Shown here: piece after piece, positions 36,521 through 50,246 of the stretch | Layout of the letters: each line of letters opens with the position of its first letter | Position numbering within the stretch: the first letter of the stretch is position 1 | Assembly: GCA_045837725.1 (NCBI GenBank) | Contig: JBEWZL010000127.1 | Location: forward strand, 1 to 64,000 | Length of the DNA: 64,000 nucleotides | Source of the DNA: Vermamoeba vermiformis | Taxonomy: Eukaryota > Tubulinea > Echinamoebida | Reading direction: 5' to 3' | Program-made: the position numbers and the translations under genes | Notes under the pieces: model-generated | Databases searched by the model: none | Told to the model about the DNA's origin: nothing | What the model saw: only the letters and a program-made list of their open reading frames with translations

Positions 36521-36754
36521 GTCGTCTATTTATTGTATTGTAAACATGACTTACGTGTCGGATGCGACCTAATCAAATTGTGGCCACGAAAGCTCAATAT
36601 TGAAATGTAGTACTAGCAGCTTACAAAGAACGCCTGCTCAATCGTGGTCGCGCACTTTACACGGAAATTTTATCAAGTTTAAATTGCTGACGAAAAATTT
36701 TCAAACACGAACCAAGTTTTATATTGCATAATTTTTAAATACATAACAACAACA

Positions 36755-39700
36755 ATGGCTGCACTGACCACTGTTAGTGGATATGTGAGCCTTCTTGATG
36801 AAAATGAAGATAATCAAGTCAAGGCTTACGCGCTAGAACAGCTTAATGCTCTTGTTGATCAATTTTGGGCTGAAATTGCCGACATAGAAACAATTAAGAA
36901 AATGTAAGCAATAATATTTGTATTATTTGTGGATGTATTTATGCTTTATTTGTGGAAATTGACTTTGTTGTGATCGCATTCAAAATTCATAATTTTTTTT
37001 GAAAGCTTTCCGTGACTAACACGATGTCGTATTTCACAGTGAGGTATTATACGAAGATAAGAATTTTACCCACAGAAAACTGGCTGCTCTTGTTGCATCT
37101 AAGGTAAGAAGACTTTCATCGAGAAAAAATTTTTCAAAATTCAAAAGCCGTCGCTAATGCGTCTGTTCACTGGCAATCATACAGAAACTATTGAAAATTA
37201 CTCACACATGCTATTTTTGTTAGGTTTTTTATCACCTGAGCTCTTTTCCAGATGCTCGTGATTTTGCCTTGCGAGCCGAAGAATTGTTTGATATCTCTCA
37301 AAAGAACGAATATGTAGAGACTATGATTGGTATGTACTTAATATTGCTTACCAATACCGTAGACATTTAATGACTCGATCTTGTCCAGCCAAGTGCATTG
37401 ACGAGTACATTCAATTGCGTGTCGCTAACTACGAGCGACGCAACAAAGACGAGGTCCAGCCCATTGACCCGCGCTTGGAGTCTATTGTCGAGCGCATGTT
37501 CCAGCGCTGTTTTGAAGACAAGGAATACAAGCAGGCTATTGGTATCTCCTTGGAAGCTCGTCGTCTGGATACAATTGAACGCGCAGTCAAGGAGAGTGGC
37601 AGCTCAAAAGAACTGCTCTCCTACACGATGAAGATGGCCATGGAGTTGTTGACCAGTCGTGATTTCCGTCAAGTGGTCTTGCGCACTCTCGTCAAGCTCT
37701 ACAATGACTTGAGCATTCCCGATTACATTAGCATCTGCCGCTGTCTCGTCTTCTTGGACGATGCTGCTGCTGTTGCTGCCATTCTGAGCAAGCTGATCAA
37801 GAGCGACAACTCTGATGACGTCTTGCTCTGCTGTCAAATCGCCTTTGAACTCTGCGACAATGCCACTCAGTCCTTCTTGGCTATTGTCAAGACCGCTTTG
37901 CCTGTGCCTGCCAATGCTGAGGCTAGTGGCGACAAGATGGAAGTCGAAGTCGATGCCAAGGAGAAGAGTTTGCAAACACTGCACAAGATTTTGACTCAGG
38001 AACCAACCATTGAACTGCAACTCGAGTTCTTGTACCGCAATAACCACACAGATTTGAACATCTTGAAGAACATCAAGAATGCATTCGAGCCTCGCAATTC
38101 GATCTTGCACACTGCAACCATCTTCGCCAATGCTCTGATGCACTCAGGAACTACGCGTGACACTTTCTTGAGCAGCAACATTGATTGGTTGGCTCGCGCT
38201 GTCAACTGGTCCAAGTTCTCTGCTGCTGCTGGTCTCGGTGTCATTCACAAGGGTCACTTCAAAGAGGCTATGAATGTTCTCTCGCAGTACTTGCCCCGTC
38301 CTGGCTCTGAGTCACAATACACTGAAGGTGGCTCATTGTTTGCTCTTGGTCTTATCAACACCAACCTCGGTCACAAGTGCACTCCTTACTTGTTGCAACA
38401 ACTCAGAACCAACTCTGCCAACGAAACTATTGTCCACGGTGCTTGCTTAGGTCTCGGTCTCTCTGCCATGGCTACTCAAGATCAAGGTACGTTCACATCT
38501 AATTAGAGTAGTAGACGAATGTTATCGAAGCCATTCAAACGAGTCATTGAACCTCTTGAGTGGTCAAAATGCATTCAATATTCAATTATCCTTTTCTTTT
38601 ATTTCCTTATTAATGGTATTGCCGTGCAGAAATCTTCGAAGAGTTGATGAACGTGCTCTATCAAGACAGTGCTGTTGCTGGTGAAGCTGCTGGTATTGCA
38701 ATGGGTCTCGTCATGTTGGGCTCTGCCTCTGCCAACTGCGCCGAAATGATTAACTTTGCTCACGATACACAACACGAAAAGATTATTCGTGGTCTTGCCA
38801 TTGGTCTCGCGCTGATTATGTATGGCCGCGAAGAAGAAGCTGACACTTTGATCGATCAATTGATGAGCGACAAAGATCCCATTCTCCGCTATGGTGGTGT
38901 CTTCACTATTGGTCTCGCTTACTGCGGTACTGCCAACAACGTTGCCATTCGTCGCTGCTTGCACGTGGCAGTCTCAGACGTTTCTGATGATGTGCGTCGA
39001 GGAGCAGTCTTGGCACTTGGTTTCGTCATGTATCGACAGCCGCATCAACTCCCCGTCCTCGTTCAATTGTTGTCTGAGTCCTACAACCCTCACGTACGCT
39101 ATGGTGCTACATTGGCTGTGGGTATTGCTTGCGCTGGTACTGCCATGAAAGAAGCCATTGATTTGTTGGAACCTATGGCCCGCTCAGATCCAGTAGACTT
39201 TGTGCGTCAAGGAGCACTGATTGCACTCGGCATGGTGAACATTCAAGCCACTGAAGCTTATCAACCTAAAGTGACAGAGATCCGTCAATTGTTCCAAGAG
39301 CGCTACAAGGACAAGCACGAAGCAGTCATGTCACGCTTTGGTGCTATTATTGCCCAAGGTATTATTGACGCTGGTGGCCGCAATGTCACCATCTCACTCA
39401 GCAGTCGCTCTGGTCACCGCAACATGTACGGCATTGTGGGTCTGGCCTTGTTCTTACAGTACTGGTACTGGTACCCTTACATCTATTTCTTGTCGCTGTC
39501 CTTCACGCCCACCGCGATGATTGGGCTCAACAAGGACCTCAAGATGCCCAAGTTCAAGTTCAAGTCCAATGTGCCGCCCAGCCTCTTTGCTTACCCCATG
39601 GACGTCAAGCCTCCTGAGGTTGAAGCTCCCACCAAGGTGCCCGTCGCTCAACTGTCCACCACTCGCAAACAGAAGGCTCGTCAACAGAAGAAGAAGAAAG

Positions 39701-40080
39701 AAGAGGGTCAAGCGATGGATGTCGACAAGGAACACGAGGACGACAAGAAGCCTGAAGCAATGGAGACTGAGACACAACAAGATCTCTCTGCCTCCACGAG
39801 TGTTCCTGCAGATAAGAAGAAGGAAGAGCCGAACTTTGAAATATTAGAGAACCCTGCTCGTGTATTGCGTGCTCAACTGCGCCACATCAGCTTCGATGTA
39901 GATCCGCGATACGTCCCCGCCACTACTGTTGATATCTCAGGCATTGTCTTGTTGCGCGACACCAAGCCAGGCGAGCAAGAAGATCTGATTAGCGACAGTG
40001 TTACCGCCAGCACTACCGCCACTGCTGCTGCCGAAGAGAACGAACCAAATCCACCTGAAGCCTTCGAGTTCGATGGTTAA
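36755..40080 (+). CDS. RPN2: 26S proteasome regulatory subunit Rpn2 (PSMD1)
   Basis: Exons 36755-36903, 37040-37103, 37224-37329, 37389-38486 and 38630-40080 encode 955 residues. An N-terminal helical rod (FYHLSSFPDARDFALRAEELF) leads into proteasome/cyclosome repeats, visible as alternating GGSLFALGLI, HGACLGLGLSAMA, GEAAGIAMGLVMLGS, IIRGLAIGLALIMYG, RYGGVFTIGLAYCGT, RRGAVLALGFVMYR, RYGATLAVGIACAG and RQGALIALGMV. The C-terminal part contains FTPTAMIGLNKDLKMPKF and a charged KEKE-like insert before FEILENPARVLRAQL. Rpn2 is the scaffold that holds Rpn1, Rpn13 and the ATPase ring. The gene has few CACGTG words and more T-rich codons than its neighbours. Confidence 0.97.
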
Positions 40081-40251
40081 GCCTGTCGAACATCCTTTTG
40101 TAAAAATTGCAAAGTAAAACTCACCATTACATCACAGTACTTGTTTGTCGTTGATCAGCTTGAAGCGACGTCAGTGACGGGAATGCAAATGTGTTAAGTG
40201 AGTTTAGGCCTCCATTTTATTGCTAGTTCGATCAGAACACCACCCCTCACC

Positions 40252-42876
40252 ATGTTAGCACGAACATGGAGCCTAGTCTCCAAGGCAGTGCGTACCACGA
40301 CATTGCAAGGTGTTCCAGGCCGATCCATATCACGATCAGCTCTGCATCGGCTCACAAAAACACAGCAGACTTACAAAACTAATATTTATTATAAAAACAC
40401 AAATACCATATCCCCACTGCGATATGCTCAATATGCTACAAAGCCAGAATCCCCTAGCACTGATGTCAAGAAAACATTCGTTTCATCTCATTTTAAAATA
40501 GATCCAAACGTTATTTATTCATTTTTGAAGAGGAAAAATATAATGTTCAAAGAAGTACCGAGCGACGATAAAAAACTGCGGCTTCGTGACTGTCAGTGGT
40601 GTCACGATACAAAGAACAAATATTCCAACCAATATAAATTGTACATAAACAAAGACAATGGAAGTTATTTATGCTTTCGATGTGGCAGTCGAGGTTCATG
40701 GTAAGAAAATTAACAAATGATTTTTTTGGTCAATTCTACAACCAATTTGACGATCGGATCCGGTGTTTATAGCCGCTTATTGTTATTACTGTAGGTTTGA
40801 TTTTCAACAAAAATATGGAGATTTGACACAAGTCACTGATTGGAAGGGCGAAACAGCGGTGCCCAAAGAACAAGCTGTCGAGGAGTGGGTGCGCCATCCA
40901 GAGCCAGTGCCCACTGATTTTGTCGATGCTGACGGCACACTGCGCGCTGAACCAGTGCAAATACCACCTGAAGAGACGAGCAATCCTAGTCCGAGCAAGA
41001 GAAACAGCCTCACAAAGACGCGTCGTGAGGTGAAGCAGATCAAGACCAAGTACAACGAGACCGAGCTGAAAGAGATCAAGTTGCCTGAGCCCGCCAAGCA
41101 GCAGTCATTCGTGAACAACTTGAGCACCTATCCCGAGCTCATGGACTACCTCGTGCGCGAACGGTAAGTCACACCAAGCGCGTGATCACGTGATTGACAG
41201 GTGTCAAACAGCGGTCTGAAAGCAGAAGTCGTGCACAAATATCTCGTGGGTGGCACTGTGTCGCGCTTCTTCGACGAGAATGACAAGCAGTGGAAGGACT
41301 TCTTGTGCATCACCTTCCCCTGGTTCGGACCACTCTCCCTCGCCACTGCTGGCACCGAGACACTGGTGCGCTACAAGTACCGCGCTCTGGGTGGCAAGTG
41401 GCTGCAGCGATTGGAGCCCATTGGCGGTGGATGGGGCGTGTTCGGCTGGAATTTGATTGCCCCTGAAGTGACTGCCAGCATTGATGGCACACTGCCTGAG
41501 CCCAAGGCAGCAGCGGACGTGTCAAACGGAGTGACAGGTGTCACTGAGAGTGCTGCGAGTCAGAGCGGCAAGACCTCAGTGATCATCACGGAGGGCGAGT
41601 TCGATGCCATGGCTGTCTATCAAGCCACTGGTCTGCCGGCTATTTCACTGCCCTGTGGTGCCAAGTATGTCACGTGATAATTATTGCCTTATTCGGACTA
41701 ACAGTGTTTGCAGCTGTTTGCCTGTGGAAGTTATCACGATGCTCGAGCGATTCGACAAGATCTATTTGTGGCTCGATGACGATGTGGTGGGACAACAAGC
41801 CGCGCAGAAATACGCGCTCAAATTGGGACGCGAGCGCTGCTACATTGTCAGCACCAAGCTTGGAGCCACAACTGGTCCGAAAGATGCGAATGATGCGCTG
41901 CGTCAAGGACATGATTTGGGCACTATTATCAAGGCTGCACGTCGCTTGCCTCACAAACAGATTTTGAATTTCAACGAGATCCGCTCTGAAGTGTTCCGCG
42001 AACTGGCCAATCCCGATCAAGGTAAGTGCGTCGAGTAGCACGCGCACGAACTGACCAATCACAGTGGCTGGACGTCAAATGCGCTCATTCCCGACACTGA
42101 ACAAGCTGCTCAAAGGACATCGCAAGGGCGAGCTGACCATTCTGACGGGTCCGACAGGCATTGGCAAGACGACCATCATCTCGCAGATCAGCATGGACTT
42201 GTGCAGTCAAGGGGTCAACACGCTGTGGGGCAGTTTTGAGTTGAACAACGTGCGACTCGCGAAGAAGATGTTGAATCAATTCGCGCAGAAGAATTTGGAA
42301 AAACATTTGGCTGAATTTGACTTGTGGGCCGACAAGTTCTCGCAAGTGCCGCTCTACTTCATGCGCTTTCATGGTGGCACTGAAGTTGAAGCTGTGCTCG
42401 ACGCCATGGACTACGCAGTGTACGTGTACGATGTTGAACACATTGTGCTGGACAACTTGCAGTTTATGATGCAAGTCGGACACTTCAAGGGCTACGAGAG
42501 ATTTGATCAGCTCGACTCGGCCATCTCATTGTTCCGCAAGTTTGCGACAGAGAAGAACGTGCACATCACGCTGATCATTCACCCGCGCAAAGAGGACGAT
42601 GGTCAGGCCTTGTCCATCAACTCGGTGTTCGGCACTGCCAAGGCCACACAAGAGTCCGACAATGTGATTATTGTGCAGAAAGGCAAGTACTACCGCTACT
42701 TGGAAGTGACCAAGAACAGATTCAGCGGTGACTTGGGCATTGTGCCGTACAAGTACGACAAGGAGAGCAACAAGTACTTTGAACTGCACGGCAAAGATTT
42801 GCAGAAAGTGACTGCAAACAGCGGCAGTCAGAGCGGCCCTGCCACAGTGCACAAAGCACCAGCACCACCCTCGTGA
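40252..42876 (+). CDS. TWNK: Twinkle mitochondrial DNA primase-helicase with an intact primase half
   Basis: Exons 40252-40700, 40795-41163, 41212-41664, 41714-42021 and 42065-42876 encode 796 residues. The presequence is basic (ARTWSLVSKAVRTTTLQG). A T7-gp4-type zinc ribbon follows (CQWCHDTKNKY and LCFRCGSRGSW). The primase TOPRIM core has EGEFDAMA and LWLDDDVVGQQAA. The RecA-like helicase has Walker A GPTGIGKTT, the GSFELNN strand, DNLQFMM and the LIIHPRKEDDG/SVFGTAKATQESDNV stretch. Animal Twinkle has lost the zinc ligands. Here all four cysteines and the catalytic acids are present, so both primase and helicase activity are expected, as in plant Twinkle. Confidence 0.95.
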
Positions 42877-42926
42877 AGTTAATTGTAATTTATTTGTCAC
42901 ATAATAAATGCGTCTGTACAATGTAA

Positions 42927-44598
<1,672 letters not shown>

Positions 44599-44750
44599 GA
44601 ATCGAAGGTTGAAATGGTGTTCTAGAACCACCGTTTGATTTCTTGGCCTCGATCAATCACGTGACTTGACGTGAAATTTCATTTTTCATGAACGACGCTG
44701 TACATTCCTGCGCTACGCTCTCGTTGCCTATCTGATTGGTGCTCTGACCG

Positions 44751-45984
44751 TTACACCGAAGAATCACGTGGCAGCCAACCGCGACAGTTGTGAGCCCCAC
44801 ATTGACACTTGACACCTGTCATTTGCCCCTCTGCAACGCCGTAGTTGAAGCACAGCTCTTCACCGGCACTGATATCGCGGAGTGCGAAGAAAGCAGCACG
44901 TGGTACAATTGTTCCGACTCTGACGGGCACCAGCGCGCAGTTCGGTGCACAACTGTGGTTCATGAACCGCGCGACATTGCCGCACAGTGTCGCATCGATG
45001 TTGGTGCGCAGAAAACTGTTCTGTGAAGGACTGACGGGTGTGAGTGCGCTGCTTGAATGACGCGTGTCAAACACTCACCTCCACTCGCGCAGCACGAGCA
45101 CATAGTTGACACGTGTCACGTCGTAATTCATGAACCGTTGCCGCGCCATTGCTGTGCTGATCACCTCGCCGCAGTACTCCGCGATGAATGCACCGGCCCT
45201 GATCGATGCGCACGTGATCAGCGACCAACCTGCAGTGTGTAAGCAGATGTATCGAGATATATTTCCATATTTAGAGTATATACGAGGGTCTTATGCGCCA
45301 CTCACCCTTGTGCGCGGTCTTGACGAGGGCCAGTGCACGCTGCAGGCCACGTGACACTTGTCTGTTAACGCACTCAGGACTGCAGCGACACTTGGCGTGA
45401 CATTCGAGCACTGGCTGCGACTGATCGATCAACAGCCCTGCACTGGTGTACGCTGCACTGGTCAGTATTGCCTAATTAGGCTATTTTCACTTACCAATTC
45501 GACACGGACAGGATGAAGCTTGACAACTGCCGTGACAGTCACAACACTGCATGTGTGTACTGGCTTCTGATATACGAGCTTGGTATTCACTCGCTACACG
45601 CACTTCAGTACAATACTGCGGATGGAGATTAATGCGGCGTTGAAACAATTTTTAAAATTAATCGAACAGCTCCCACCGGATGACACTATCGCTGTCACAC
45701 GCATCCAAGAGTTGGCATAATATTTAAAATTATTATCAGTGGCTACTTGCCTCAACCAGCGGAGGATAAGGCTCGTTGTCAATGTCATTCAAGCACGGCA
45801 CGGGCACTGATTCGCAGCCACACGACCAGTCAAATGGTACGGCAGTGTGGTCCATGTCCTTGCTTGACTGTTGTAAAGGCTGTCTCTTACCATTTTGGGC
45901 CATGATTTCGCTCAGATCCCGCAGAAACTCACTGGAAAATTCGATGAGATCCAAAATGGCAAGAACGCCAGGCATAAATAGCAT
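44751..45984 (-). CDS. SUV39-class histone methyltransferase (pre-SET, SET, post-SET)
   Basis: Exons 45984-45757, 45615-45495, 45452-45306, 45229-45079 and 45015-44751 give 303 residues in phase. The pre-SET zinc cluster runs from [15 protein letters not shown] through [15 protein letters not shown] to [15 protein letters not shown]. The SET core has [24 protein letters not shown] and GEELCFNYG, and the post-SET is [12 protein letters not shown]. This set of three cysteine clusters defines the H3K9 methyltransferases. No chromodomain or ankyrin repeats are present, so recruitment must use other proteins. The donor of the first intron (GTTGAG) is weak; an alternative at GTAGCC would change about three residues. 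Confidence 0.85.
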
Positions 45985-46056
45985 GGACCATGCTGCGCTC
46001 GCGTGCTAGTAGTCAACTGCAACACAACTCAAAACACTACACAACTGACGACTATC

Positions 46057-47600
46057 ATGGCTGAAGTTGAAAAGATGAATGTCGAAGAGAACATCCCTTC
46101 AGACGACGAGATGGACGTGTCGAAGGACTCCAAGGCCCCTGAAGACATTAGCAAGGACGGCGGTGTATTAAAAGAAATTATTAAAGAGGGTACTGGCTGG
46201 GAGAAACCCGAGAACGGTTCAGATGTGAAAGGTAAAATTGAAATTAAATCGCAAATAATATCTTTAATATTTATAGTGCTAATAATTATTAATAATACAG
46301 TGCACTATGTGGGCAGACTACAAGACGGAAGTGTATTCGACAGTAGCAGAGATCGGGGTCAAGAATTTGAGTTTGTTTTGGGCCGCGGTCAAGTCATTAA
46401 GGGCTGGGACTTAGGTACGGTTATTTAGTATTATAATAATAATTATAGTAATAACGGGCAATGTTGTATTTTTGAACCAATTACTTTCCATACACGCTGG
46501 ATCAGTGATGACGTCATCGCCAGCATTACTAACCGCTGCACGCAGGTGTTGCTTCCATGAAGAAGGGCGAGTTGTCTCGCTTCACGCTCAAGCCCGAGTA
46601 TGCTTATGGCAAGGCTGGCAGTCCTCCCAAGATTCCCGCAGATGCAACGCTCATCTTCGAAGTGGAACTGCTGTCGTTCTCCAACGAGAAGGACATCACG
46701 AAGAAGCGAGACGGTGGCATCTTGAAGAAGACACTGCACGAGGGTCAGGGCTGGCAACAACCCAACTACGAGGCCAAGTGCGTCATCAACTACATTGCAC
46801 GCTTGGCAGATGGCACTGAAGTTGAGAACGTCAAGGACAAACACATTGTGATTGGTGACGAGCACGTGGTCGCTGGTCTCGAACAGGCAGTGGAGTCCAT
46901 GAAGGCGCAAGAGAGAGCACTCTTCAAGGTACATCCGCGCTATGCCTACGGTGCGGAGGGCAATGCCGCGCTGAAGATTGGTCCCGACGCAACACTGACC
47001 TACGAAGTCGAGCTCGTGTCCTTTGAGAAGGAGAAAGAGTCGTGGGAACTCGACAAGTTTGACGACAAGTACGAGGCTGCACTGGCGCGCAAGGCCGCGG
47101 GCAATCAGCTGTACAAAGACAAACACTTGCAACGCGCGGTGAAGAAGTACAACAAGGCCTTGGAGTTCTTCCAATACGACAGCAAGCTCGAAGCTGCGCA
47201 AAAAGAGCGCGTGAACAAAGAACTCAAAGTGCCGTGCTACCTGAACTTGGCAGCGTGTCACTTGACGCTGCACGAGTACAAGAAAGTGCTCGAGAATGCC
47301 AACAAGGCGCTGGAGATTGACAGTCACAATGTCAAGGGTCTCTATCGCCGCGGTGTGGCGAACACAGAGCTCGATCAGTGGGACCAAGCACGACACGACC
47401 TCGACAAGGCCCTGTCCCTCGATCCGAACAGCAAAGACATCAAGACCGCCATTGCTCGTCTCAATCAGAAGGTCAAGGCTCAAGACGCCAAGGACCGCAA
47501 AGTGTTCGGCAACTTGTTTCAGAAATTGAGTGCACTCGAGGACAAAGAGAAACCTGCTGCGAGTGACAAGTCAGATGCCAAGACTGACGTGAAAGAATAA
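46057..47600 (+). CDS. Two-domain FKBP immunophilin with TPR repeats (FKBP52/ROF1-like)
   Basis: Exons 46057-46231, 46301-46414 and 46546-47600 encode 447 residues. The first FKBP domain has [52 protein letters not shown] and FEVELLSF; these keep most of the proline-isomerase and FK506-pocket residues. The second is degenerate ([29 protein letters not shown]). Three TPR units follow ([55 protein letters not shown]), with the Lys/Arg residues used to clamp the Hsp90 MEEVD end. It is expected to be an Hsp90 co-chaperone in the cytosol or nucleus. Confidence 0.93.
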
Positions 47601-47703
47601 GCAGCCTCGTTGTAAATGATAGTAAAAGTGTTGTATAGTTAACTCCACCTCGCTGTTGGTTTAAATACTTCTCATATTTACTATGTACAATGTGTCACTC
47701 AGT

Positions 47704-49416
47704 CTAGCTGTGGTCTTCCAACAAAAACTCTTGAATCTCTTGTCTGAATTCACGCAACTGTTAGCTCTGTAATTAACATGAATATCACTAACACTTACTT
47801 CAATCGACCATTCAGTGTCTGAGCACTGTGCTGCGCATAATGTTGCACGAGGTCCTTCTGATTGGTCTCTTTGGCCAGCACTTGACAGCTGTAGCACAGT
47901 ACTGGGCCCTCGCTCTTAGTCTTGCGCTCCTCACGCGACAAGAGATGTGCGCACAGTCCACAGTACTGATAGTGCACGGGTGCTGTTTCTGCGTCCTTGA
48001 GCTCACCCTCGTCAATGTACAACTTGTCCGCTGAGCCGAGCAGTGTGTGCACGGTGTGATTGAAGTCACGCTGCAATCCCGTGATGAAATCTAGCAGTAG
48101 TGGTGAGATCAAATAGAGCTCATAATAGAACACGTACTGTACGTCAACACATTGATGCTTGATTTGGGACCCACGCCCTTCAACCCACTCTTCGCGAGCA
48201 CGAGTGTGTAGGGCAGTGAGGGGAAGTAGCGCAATTGCTTCTTGTGCGAATAGAAGTAGATCTCGCGGTCTAAGAACTCTTTCAAGGGCTGTGCAAAGGT
48301 CACTTCGGGCTACAAATGCTGGTTAATAACGGTAGAGCTATGAAGAGGCATTACGTACCCCGTCATCTTGTTTGATCGACTCCACGTAGCCCAGTTCACT
48401 CGGCAACACAAAGCCACGGCCCTTAGAGCTCGAAGCAATCAATTGCACCGCGAGATTGGTCGCTGTGTTGGCCAACAACAGTGTCGAACGACTAGAGTAC
48501 AACGAGTTAATCATTTACATGAAATTGACACGTGTCAAACACTCACCCCCGTTGACGTTGTGAACGAATGAACAACAGTCGTCGCAAGTGCGGCAACAGA
48601 TCTTCTTTGGCGGTCTGTGTCGTTGCCCCTGCAAACAATTGCTGCAGTTTGTGCACGCGCGTCTGTGGCTCTGCATCGTCAAACACGTCTTCGAGTCGCA
48701 GCACAGTGAGGGGCAAGTGATGGCGCTGCACCACGAGCTCGTCGATCAGCTGCTGCTTGGCCGCGTGCTGTCAAATGTCACGTGTCAATGAGCTGCCTGA
48801 TCACGTGTCAGACGCACGTACCTCTTCAGGTGTGAGGGGCAGCAGGGCACTCTCATCAATGTGCACCACACCTACATCCAGCAGATTGCGTTGTCCTCCT
48901 GGTCTGCGATTGATCCACTCGCCCACCAGATCCAACAGCACACACGACGCTAGTCCGCCAGAGAAGGCAATGTCTATTTGAAACAACTCTCGGCGATCTT
49001 TGCGGGCCTTGAGTGCGTGTGATCTGAATCTCTTGGAGAAAAAGTCTTCGAAGCACGTCCTGCACCAAGATCCGATCAGCGAAAATTTACAGAAATCAAA
49101 ATTAAATCTTAATAATTTGTAAAATAATATTTAGATTAATTATTGAGCAAAGGTTTTATAAGGAAGCGTTCTAATATTATTTCGAATTATTTTGTTCAAT
49201 TTCTGTTAACGATCTCTTACCAGCAAGTAGACTCGCGCATACGATATATTAACTCTGCCTTATTAGTCTTGCATCTTAAACATATCTTCGACGCTTTTCT
49301 CGGCTATTGAGATCCGGTTAACGAATTGGATCCGCTTTTAATCGTTGTCATACCTCCTTTACCACTGGCGTCTCTTCAGTGCCACAATCACCACCAGTAT
49401 TAGTATTGCACTCCAT
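47704..49416 (-). CDS. CTU2: Cytoplasmic tRNA 2-thiolation protein Ctu2/Ncs2
   Basis: Eight exons (49416-49354, 49303-49221, 49059-48822, 48767-48547, 48491-48359, 48309-48138, 48090-47799, 47743-47704) give 413 residues in phase. An N-terminal zinc motif (CLRCKTNKAELIYR, STCWTCF) is followed by RFRSHAL and the PP-loop-like SGGLASCVLLDL, a GRGFVLPSELGYV segment, FITGLQRDFNHTV, a second cysteine pair set (CGLCAHLL, CYSCQVLA) and the conserved end EIQEFLLEDHS. With Ctu1 it makes the 2-thio group of wobble uridine in Lys, Glu and Gln tRNAs. The tiny first two exons are easily missed; together they complete the zinc site. Confidence 0.88.
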
Positions 49417-49543
49417 TGTATTGATTTCGGTAATATGAGTTGTGGTTGTGGATAAATAAATTCAAATTATTTAAATAGCAGCGGTGTCACCAAGGCTTTA
49501 TTTACAAGACTTACAGTTTATGTACAAAAAGAATATCATATAG

Positions 49544-50141
49544 CTATTGCGCAGGTTTGCTAGGTTCAACTTGCGATTGTGGCTCTGGATCAGATTTGGT
49601 TTTTGAAGGCAAGTTCGGTTTCAAGCCTTCGCGCTCGTTCAATACCTTCATTCGACGCCAAATGTAATTCTCTTTGGCTAGCATCTTCTTATAGTCACTA
49701 TCTTTAACGTGGTCATAGCCCAGCAAGTGACACACGCCGTGTACTAGCAGACGTGGGATGTGAGTGTGGATGTCACGCTTGTACTTGGTACAATAATCTC
49801 TGATGTAGCCCATGCCAAGATATATATCGCCCAACTCGTACCATATGCCGTCAATAGGCTTTATCTTTCTGCCTGGCTTCAACTCCTGCGATCCAATTAA
49901 TTTAAAAATAATTAAGAAAAATTCCTAAAATTACCTGCGCGCAAACTGATATAATATCTGTCCTGCCCTTCTTTCTTAACAACTGTTCATTCAGTTTTGC
50001 AATTTTTCTGTCGCCCACCAAGTTGACATTCACTTCCCATTTCTCTAGCTTAACAATCTTCATTATATTTTGCGTCTGTTTCTTAATATAGACTCGATCC
50101 ACTGGGACCTTCTTTTGCAAGTTGCGTACAAACACTTGCAT
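49544..50141 (-). CDS. YBEY: YbeY-type endoribonuclease, probably mitochondrial
   Basis: Exons 50141-49935 and 49885-49544 give 182 residues. The metal site HGVCHLLGYDH is exact, preceded by the family's NEQLLRKKGRTDIIS segment and the strand WYELGDIYLG. YbeY is a single-strand RNase for rRNA maturation and ribosome quality control in bacteria, and it acts on mitochondrial rRNA and uS11m in animals. The N-terminus (VFVRNLQKKVPVDRVYIKK) matches family starts, so any presequence overlaps the domain. The C-terminal 25 residues are a Pro/Ser/Lys tail not usual for YbeY. Confidence 0.92.
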
Positions 50142-50246
50142 GGTGTAGTAGTGTTCTATTCACTCACTTAACTGCGCAGATCCAAATGGCACGAAAAATT
50201 AATTTATGAACAGCTAATCAACAAATATATGATACAAGGTGCTAAT

